Positions 57,013 through 64,000 of a stretch of 64,000 nt of DNA are shown one piece after another. The stretch is from assembly GCA_043228905.1 (NCBI GenBank), contig JBHGNT010000018.1, forward strand, positions 2,108,001-2,172,000. Direction: 5' to 3'. The translations under genes were made by a program, and so were the position numbers. This DNA is from Azolla caroliniana (lineage: Eukaryota; Polypodiophyta). The notes below the pieces were generated by a model. The model was not told where the DNA came from. It searched no databases and saw nothing but the letters and a program-made list of their open reading frames with translations. Each line of letters opens with the position of its first letter. The first letter of the stretch is position 1.

Positions 57013-60000
57013 ATTGGTAATGAGATAAGGTTGGAGCGTGGCAACGTGGGATACTTACCTCTCCTAATTATGTAGCTCTGTGGGATTGTCCAAAGACCCA
57101 TCAAATATGGCAAAGTAGTTAAATCAAAACCGAACCATTGTTGATTCATACATAATAGTTTACTAACGTATTTACGAAACAAAATGGCATCTTACAAACT
57201 AATTGTCTCACTTAATTACATATTTGTAGTAGGCAACGAACACATAGAATATTCAAGCAATGACAATGATCGAGTTTAGTGCCACCAATCCTCAACCAAA
57301 TGCCTATGTTCATTATTATGCCAACTTTTTCTTTCAAAACACTAGACTTCAAACACTAACATCATCAACACAATCTTGAATACAAAAAACATCATGGTCA
57401 TTCATTTTGAGTTGTAGAGAGCATCACAAAATATACAAAGTCGTTTGCATCACCAATCAATTTTGAATTTGCCCTTCGTTTTGTCTCTTATTTCGTTCAT
57501 CTCCGCATTTGTCCATGGTGATCCTTTTACCATGATCAACCAAGAGAGAGATTGAGAAGTTGATGCAATTCCTGAGTTTACTATTAAGAGTTAGCAACCC
57601 TATGAATTTTGTTATCATTCTCATACGTCAAATGTGACCTATGTGAGCACAAAACTAAACTAAATAGTGACTCTTGATGTTCAATAATGTAACAAATGAA
57701 TGATGCTACAGAGAGTGCACATTATGACAATGAGAAGATTATGTAAGGATTAGACCAAATCGAGAGTGTGTGAAAAGCTATCTGGAACGTGGTTGAAGGT
57801 AAAGCAGATGGACAAGCATGGAGAGGGCAGAATGCGGATGCCATGTATGAACTTATTTTAGCCATAACGGATTTCGTGTTGATGTTAATTCAACAAATGT
57901 CACAATCAATCCCTTGCTTTCCTTTGAAGAGGAAAGGCTATGGATGGCGATTTCATACTCACTCAAACATAGATCCTTCCAAAAAAAAATTGATGGAATG
58001 GAGAGAAGGCTGGAAGGCCAAAGAAGAATTCCAACAGAGTGTGCCAAAATCCAAAGCCAAAAGTTAGCTAAGAAGACCTCCGTGCAGCATTTGGCTATAC
58101 ACAAGAGGGTAGAGTTGCGGTTAGACTGGCACGAGGATGGTTTGAAGTCAACAAATCTTGTCGAGAGGTGCTCATGGGCATAGACACTTAACTGTTGGAT
58201 AAAGAAGTAGGCCAACACATAATGGGTCCATGAAGCTAGTTCTAGAAATGCCTCTTGAGTGACTGGAAGAAGTGCCTAGAAGATGTACTTTTTGTCCCCA
58301 AATCTTAGGAGATCTATTGTGAGATCTATTGTACATGCAGAGGCTGGTTGATGTTGAGTATGAAGAGGTAGTCCCCCACAAGTCAGGTGCAGAAAATCCA
58401 TGCCAACGCTTGACAGGAAGATGGGTTCCTTGTAAAAGAAAAGGCAATTTGTTCAAGCTAACTGCAGTAGTCACAGACGGGTGTAAGAGCATATTGGATA
58501 TGAAGTTCTGGCATCCACACTTTGAGCACAACTTTCTGAGACTGGTGTGCAACGGTTAAAGTCTTCCTAACATAAGGGTGACAGCGCAAATTCTCCTCCC
58601 AAATTGCGTCATACGGACCTCTAACAAAAGATAGGGAAAAGACATTTAGCAGATCTTCCATCTTCATCATCTGGATAGTAGATGATCGTAATAGACTAAT
58701 GCGGGTATGTTTTCTGAAAATGAAAAAGATTGAGGCTCTTAGAAAGCAGACTGATTGAGAGGAAGATTCATTCCCTCTTGAATCAGTTAGGAGCACACAG
58801 TGTTGGAAGGAAGCCAATTTGAACACCATGCTGACACCTAAAATTCATTGGCATCATATGATAGAAGGTAAAGTTGGAAATCCAATCAGTGGACAATAAT
58901 GTAGATCTTTTGTTGAAGACCTTGGGACTTCAAAGGATAAAGAGTTGATTGTCGAGAGTACCAGCAAGCAGAGGAATAAGAGCTAGTTGATGCTCAAATT
59001 CTCATTGGTATTCTCTTCTGTTGAAAGTTGGACTCTTGTAAATATCCAAGTTCCCACTTTTTATTATCCACCTTCGTAGTCTTAATCATTGTAGAATCAA
59101 TTGATTCAAATTTCTATAGTGGACATGATACTTTTCTTACTCTTACCATGAAATTAGTGTACTGATTCAAGGGAAAAACTCCAATTATAATCCTTCCACA
59201 CTAGCTCATTGGCCCACAATTCAAGCATGGGTACATCACCCACAAACAAATGCAGATAATATGTATGTATGTATCTTTGTTTTATTTCCCCAAATGCCTC
59301 TGGGCTTTCATTGTTTCTCCAAATGCCTTTATTTCCACTAACCGCAAGACACAGAAATACAGATGAATTGCCCATATAATTGCTTCTGCTGCAGTTGACT
59401 CAGGGCACCTATGAAAGCAACAAATACACAAGGGCATCGAGGGAAAAAATAAAAACTCAGGGTTATTCTGGGGTGTTAGGGTTTAGGGCTTACCTGATCT
59501 AATTGTACGTTCGTGCCAATATATTTAAGCTTTAACTTTAAACAACGAAAGTTCTACTTTTCCACAAGAAAAATACAAAATCCATCAATCAACAACATAT
59601 ATGTGGGAAAAAAAACAAGAATATAAATAAAATTTCAGAAGCAATTAATGGAAGAGAATCTGCAGAAAAATACCTGTTTTGGGTCATCAGTTTGGTGGAA
59701 GAAATTCTAGCTGCAAGAAAGCTGTGATTCGGTAAAGACATAATCTTGAAGATTGCCGTCTTTCTTGGGTAGAAACATAATAGTTTAGAACTCACGTTTT
59801 TATCAGCGGTCTAAAAATACATTTTCCATGTAACTTACTTAGAGCTTCTTGAGTGATAAAGATAGAAAATGATGAAGCACCAATCACTAAGTTACCATAA
59901 ACAGTAATTGCGTCTCTATTCTAGTCTCGCATACTACGATACAAAATTCGACCAAAGTTACAATAATTCAATCTTATACCAAAAAGAAAAAAGAATTACG

Positions 60001-60923
60001 TGATTAATTACTGCTCGCACAATCCATCCTTAATGCAAGGAATTGCTCTTAAAGATACAAGATAAATGCACTCAATTGGTCATAATTGATTGTATAAGAT
60101 TCAAAATCCTTTGAACAAACACATCAGGGATTTACCCCAAGTTAACCAAATGATGATTCATCAGAATATTTGTTATCCAAAACAACCGGATTTACCCCAA
60201 GTCAACCAAATGAAGTTTATGAAGTTTCGGACTAGTTCTCACTGAAAACTGAAGCATCCGTAGGAATGATTCATCAGACTATTTGTTGCCCAAAATAACA
60301 CAGCTTTTCCCAATAGAGTTCTTGGTTGAATGATTGATGGATATGGTCAATTTTACCATTACAAAATTAGAAGTAAAGAGAGGAAACATTTGCTAATTGA
60401 CCTGTAGTTTAGTTCTCTTTGTTCAATATAAGGAAACTATGAGGTCATCGATTGTCGGAAAATGAGATATGACATTTTGAGTTCATAGATATAAAGCCAC
60501 AAATACACATGAAATACGATACGCATTGTTCTAATAAAATACATGCAAATCAGACAGCCTTCCGTATGGTAAAAAGAGCAGTTGGAAATAGTTTTGGGAT
60601 TCTGAAAGATAGAATTTATAGTAATGAATTTATATGTAATAAAAATTATACATCAGAAGATTCTGTCTTGTTCAGATCTCTGGGATGATATACCTACACA
60701 TCTCCACTAGAAATCTTATCACTAGAGAGAAATAATACAGTGGAAAAAATATAGAAAACAAAAAGGGAAAGCAAGGAATCTGAAAGGGAAACCTTGCAAC
60801 CCTTTTCTGCTCCTTTTCTAAGTATACATATTATATATATGATGCCAAGATTGGATTTCCTTTCCTCCTTGGATTGGAGTTTACCAATGAGTTCCTCTTC
60901 TTTTCCGTATGATTCGATAATAA
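57013..60923. other. Gene-poor DNA between the LINE remnant and the glucanase gene
   Basis: Open stretches on both strands at 57789-58829 do not resemble any family I know; the region is slightly less AT-rich than its surroundings and could be an old gene or transposon remnant. Imperfect repeats of 'ggatttaccccaagt..aacc' and 'gattcatcag..tatttgtt' occur at 60127-60300. Confidence 0.4.
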
Positions 60924-60929
60924 TTTATT
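60924..60929 (-). promoter_or_regulatory. Candidate poly(A) signal of the GH9 gene
   Basis: AATAAA on the minus strand, about 53 bases past the stop codon at 60982. The position is plausible for a plant near-upstream element. Confidence 0.5.
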
Positions 60930-60981
60930 ATTGATAAGGTAATATTAAAAGAATTTGTAATCGATAGAGAGAATCCATGAT

Positions 60982-63900
60982 TCATGTAAAGACTGCACTA
61001 ACAATGGAGATAGAGGCGCTTGAAGGCAAGGATTGTATGTAGATAAACACAAAGCTTTGCTTTGAAGCCAAGGATTTTATCCATGTAGGAAATGTATATG
61101 TCATCAAACCAGTCTTGGAAAGCCCCCATAGAGGTCCATGCACATCCATCACAAGTAGTTTAAGGGATTGCAATGTTTTGGCTGAATTGTTCTTGACTCT
61201 GACTTGGTACCTGTAATGTCTTTCACCTTTGAAGACCCAAGACGTAGTCATCTCTTGAGAGATGAGAATCTCCTGAGAAGAACTTGGAGAATCAACTGCA
61301 ATGATCATCCAAAAGGTTAAATCACAACCAACATACATTGATCAATAAAGCAAACAAAGAAAATCACATGCCACATTGCTATAATCACACATACTATTCC
61401 TTATTAAGCAAAGAAGTTTGCATACATGCCACATTTCTGATACCACATACCAGAGCAAAGAATTTAACATGCCATGTTTCTTTTACCGCATACAAAACCA
61501 AAGAACATTGTATGTTACATTGCTACTGTCAAACACACATGTAACCGAAGAACTTGGCATGCTACATTGCGACCATGGTATGTTACATAGCTACTGTCAA
61601 ACATATAATCAAAGAACTTGACATGCTACATTGCTACCACCACATACGTAACCAAACAACTTGGCATGCTACATTATGACTGCCACAAATTGCTAATACC
61701 ACAAACATAAGGAAACAACTTTACATGCTACACTAAGCACATATTGATTAGCAAAGAAGTTGCCATGCCACATTGCCATTACCTATTTTACTTTGGGCAT
61801 AAGCATAAGTATTTGCTCCATGCAACCTTGCAAGCAGCCCGATCATGGGGCCACTATTGTAAGTAGTAGGTTCACTTTGGTCGAAATTTTCCCTGTCATC
61901 TGCATAGTTGTCATTCTCATCGGGACCTCCTACTATTGCACCAACATGGATATTAGGGTTACTAGAGCTCCTTGTATACCACGTCTGATATCCTTCCCTG
62001 CAAGGAACAAAACTTGGGTCCTCTTTGTACGAGATGATTGAGGCAGCACGATGATGAACCCTTTGTGGATAATTAGAACCAAGACCAACCATATAACTAG
62101 TTCCTCTAGGATTATTTCCCAGTATATAGTCAACCTAATACAAAGAACAGAACTTTCATGTTATCATATCCTTCGCATGATTGATATCTACACAGAACTG
62201 GATGCTAGCTCTACCTGAGATTTTGCCATATCAAAGAGCTCTGTGGATCCAACATGTCCAGCCGGGCAGACTATTTCCTTATTAGATTTTGAAAGATAGT
62301 CTGAATATACTGTCATGAGGAAGGATGCTCCAACCACATATTGCAAGTTGTTCCAAGCTCTTGTATATATCAAACCCCCTGCGTATATAAGGTACACTCA
62401 AGATATGATAAAAACAATGATGTCTGCCATAATCACATCCAAATATTAACATTCATAAACATGAAAAAGAAGATGGAGTCCTTCAAAGAATAGTATGTTG
62501 AGTACCTGGAGTCCGCCGAACATCTCTCCCATAATTTTTCTGGAGGCAAGCACACATGAAGTAATGTGCTTGAGCCTGATATTGCATCAAAATCTCTAAA
62601 TCTGAACCTCTTCCTTCCAATAAAATCTGCATTTTATGGAATACTCCCACTTAAAAAATGAAAGTGATTAAGAGAGCTTGCAATCACTAAAAAAATAATT
62701 ATCTAACCTTTGATGCAAGAACTTGGACACCAGCATACTTAACATCCCAGCTGAATTCTTTCACTGCCCAACTAGTTCCACCTAAACTATGAGCATTCTG
62801 GATAACATATTCAAGGTAATAATTGTCTGTTGTAGCCTCAAAGAGCCATAAAGCAGCCCAGAGAAGTTCATCCTGTCAAGTAAAGCATAAAATCTATTTG
62901 AATCAATGATATGGAAACCATTTAATCATTAATATTGTCTCTTCTCTTAGCTTACACCATAGCCACTCTCGGACAAATAGAAATTTCGGGCCACCCAAAT
63001 GCTGCTGTCATAATGACCCCGATAAGTATCCGCAAAAGTGAAGAGCTGAAATAAATGAAAAACGTAAGCGTGCTATTAGAAAGAAACCCTATCTCTGCAT
63101 TTACATACATATATATACTGAATGTGAACAATATAAGAGAGAAAGAGAGAGCCAACTAAAAGAATAGTATGGAAGAGAGATGAAAGATTATTATTACCTG
63201 CTTAGCATGTTCTAATAGAGTTAATGAATAAGATGGATCTGTCCTCGAGAAGACCATAGAGGCAGCTGCCATGGCTGCCGCAGTTTCTGCAGCCAGTTCA
63301 GATCCTGGGTTGTTCTCACTGATGCTGTAAGCTTGTCTTGACGTCGTCATATCCTCAGGCCTTTGCCAACAATAGTGGTCTGAAAATCCATCTCCAACCT
63401 TCATAGAATTTTATCATTATAATCATCATCAATTCGCCAATTCTAATAAGAGAAAACTTTTAAATAACACTGCACCATCCTTAATTTTTCAATCAGAACT
63501 ATTCCTGGAGTTCTAGAACGTACACCTACCACAAACAGCCGCTGTACTCCCCTCCATCATCAGGGATTGCTTATTTCCGATAATAATAATTTACAGAATA
63601 TCAGGAATGTGAAATCATTTGCGACCTTGAGAAAAACAGGTGATAGTATCTAGGCCTCTCAAACATCATTTGTTGTCTATTTACAAAAAAACTCTTCTTA
63701 GGAATCAAGAATGTAAACCAGTAGCAGTTATGATATCTACTCTCAACAATTCACCATATTCACTTTCTCAATAAAGCCTCAAACTTTGGGTTATATTCAG
63801 TAGGAAATACTCTAGGCATATCCATTCACGAAATTATTTTACCTATAGCAAGAGATATTGATTGATTCCAAATTTCCAATAACAACAGCATACCTCTCCC

Positions 63901-64000
63901 CACAGAAGATTGGGCTCTGGGTGAGCTTTGATGAAGTAATCTGTTCCCCACCTTATTGCTTCATGGACATGTTGGAGTTCTCCAGTAGAGGAAATGCGGT
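60982..64000 (-). CDS. GH9 class-C endo-beta-1,4-glucanase with CBM49 (5' partial, eight exons)
   Basis: This gene would encode a secreted cellulase-like enzyme that cuts beta-1,4-glucan during cell-wall growth or remodelling. Exons on the minus strand: 64000-63894, 63398-63198, 63045-62956, 62872-62708, 62626-62506, 62378-62215, 62134-61783 and 61295-60982. All introns are GT-AG and the visible coding sequence is exactly 503 codons plus TGA. Catalytic-domain marks: [80 protein letters not shown] (catalytic-site His) and [20 protein letters not shown] (Asp/Glu signature). The last exon ([20 protein letters not shown] ... [10 protein letters not shown]) fits the CBM49 cellulose-binding module of class-C GH9 enzymes. 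The signal peptide and N-terminal ~115 residues, including the DAGD motif, are expected beyond 64000. No disabling change is seen. Confidence 0.93.
61340..61775. repeat. Degenerate ~45-50-bp repeat inside the last GH9 intron
   Basis: Within the 487-bp intron 61296-61782, variants of 'aagaacttggcatgctac', 'attgctacc' and 'acatac' recur about eight times. It is the only intron of the gene with such repeats. Confidence 0.75.

Noticed and set aside
57789-58829. Possible host gene with frames on both strands
   Set aside because: No recognisable domain, no consistent exon structure and no preferred strand; left as unassigned.

Overview
The window is a plant nuclear genome segment, almost certainly from a seed plant with a repeat-rich genome; the species cannot be told from the sequence. 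The evidence is plant-type Ty1/copia and Ty3/gypsy LTR retrotransposons, plant MITEs, a LINE fragment and, at the right end, an intron-split GH9 endo-beta-1,4-glucanase gene with a C-terminal CBM49 domain. That gene is the only apparently functional host gene. No rRNA, tRNA, CRISPR or bacterial features were seen.

Layout. 1-4359: decayed copia #1 (+), cut by the window edge on the left and lacking a 3' LTR. 4360-10691: a chimeric gypsy element (E) with a 5' LTR and gag start of one family and the body and 3' LTR of another. 10696-24062: copia #3 (-), split by a 10.7-kb composite insertion (11288-22021, 5-bp target duplication TGAAC/TAAAC). That insertion is itself split by a second composite (11372-19280, perfect duplication GTGAA) bounded by LTRs in INVERTED orientation and carrying gypsy gag-pol plus a coiled-coil ORF. 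Copia #3 sits inside gypsy H (-; 24063-26821 and 32594-about 33100), which is also split by copia #2 (+; 26822-32593), a complete two-LTR element with a mutated coding region.

33101-48323 is a nest of related gypsy elements: truncated K (+), solo LTR D (+), element C (-, gag-pol) and, inside C's 3' LTR, element A (-). A is non-autonomous and encodes one very long gag-like ORF and no polymerase. Elements D, C and A are each flanked by the 4-bp sequence ACGT, and K's LTR also ends at ACGT, so each insertion appears to have reused or recreated its neighbour's target site. The families share a primer-binding site that I match from memory to tRNA-Trp, a conserved U5 box and a common PPT/LTR-start motif.

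48324-60923 is AT-rich and gene-poor. I can support a LINE fragment, a long-TIR MITE with a 9-bp target duplication and several degenerate duplications there. 60982-64000 (-) holds eight exons (503 codons, in frame across every junction) of the GH9/CBM49 gene; its 5' end lies beyond the window.

The main discovery candidates are the ACGT-targeting gypsy group with its gag-only partner, and the insertions whose two ends are not a normal U3/U5 pair: the inverted-LTR composite, the composite with two unlike LTR ends, and a 174-bp foldback with TG...CA ends and a 5-bp duplication. LTR family and lineage names were assigned by eye and need database checks.
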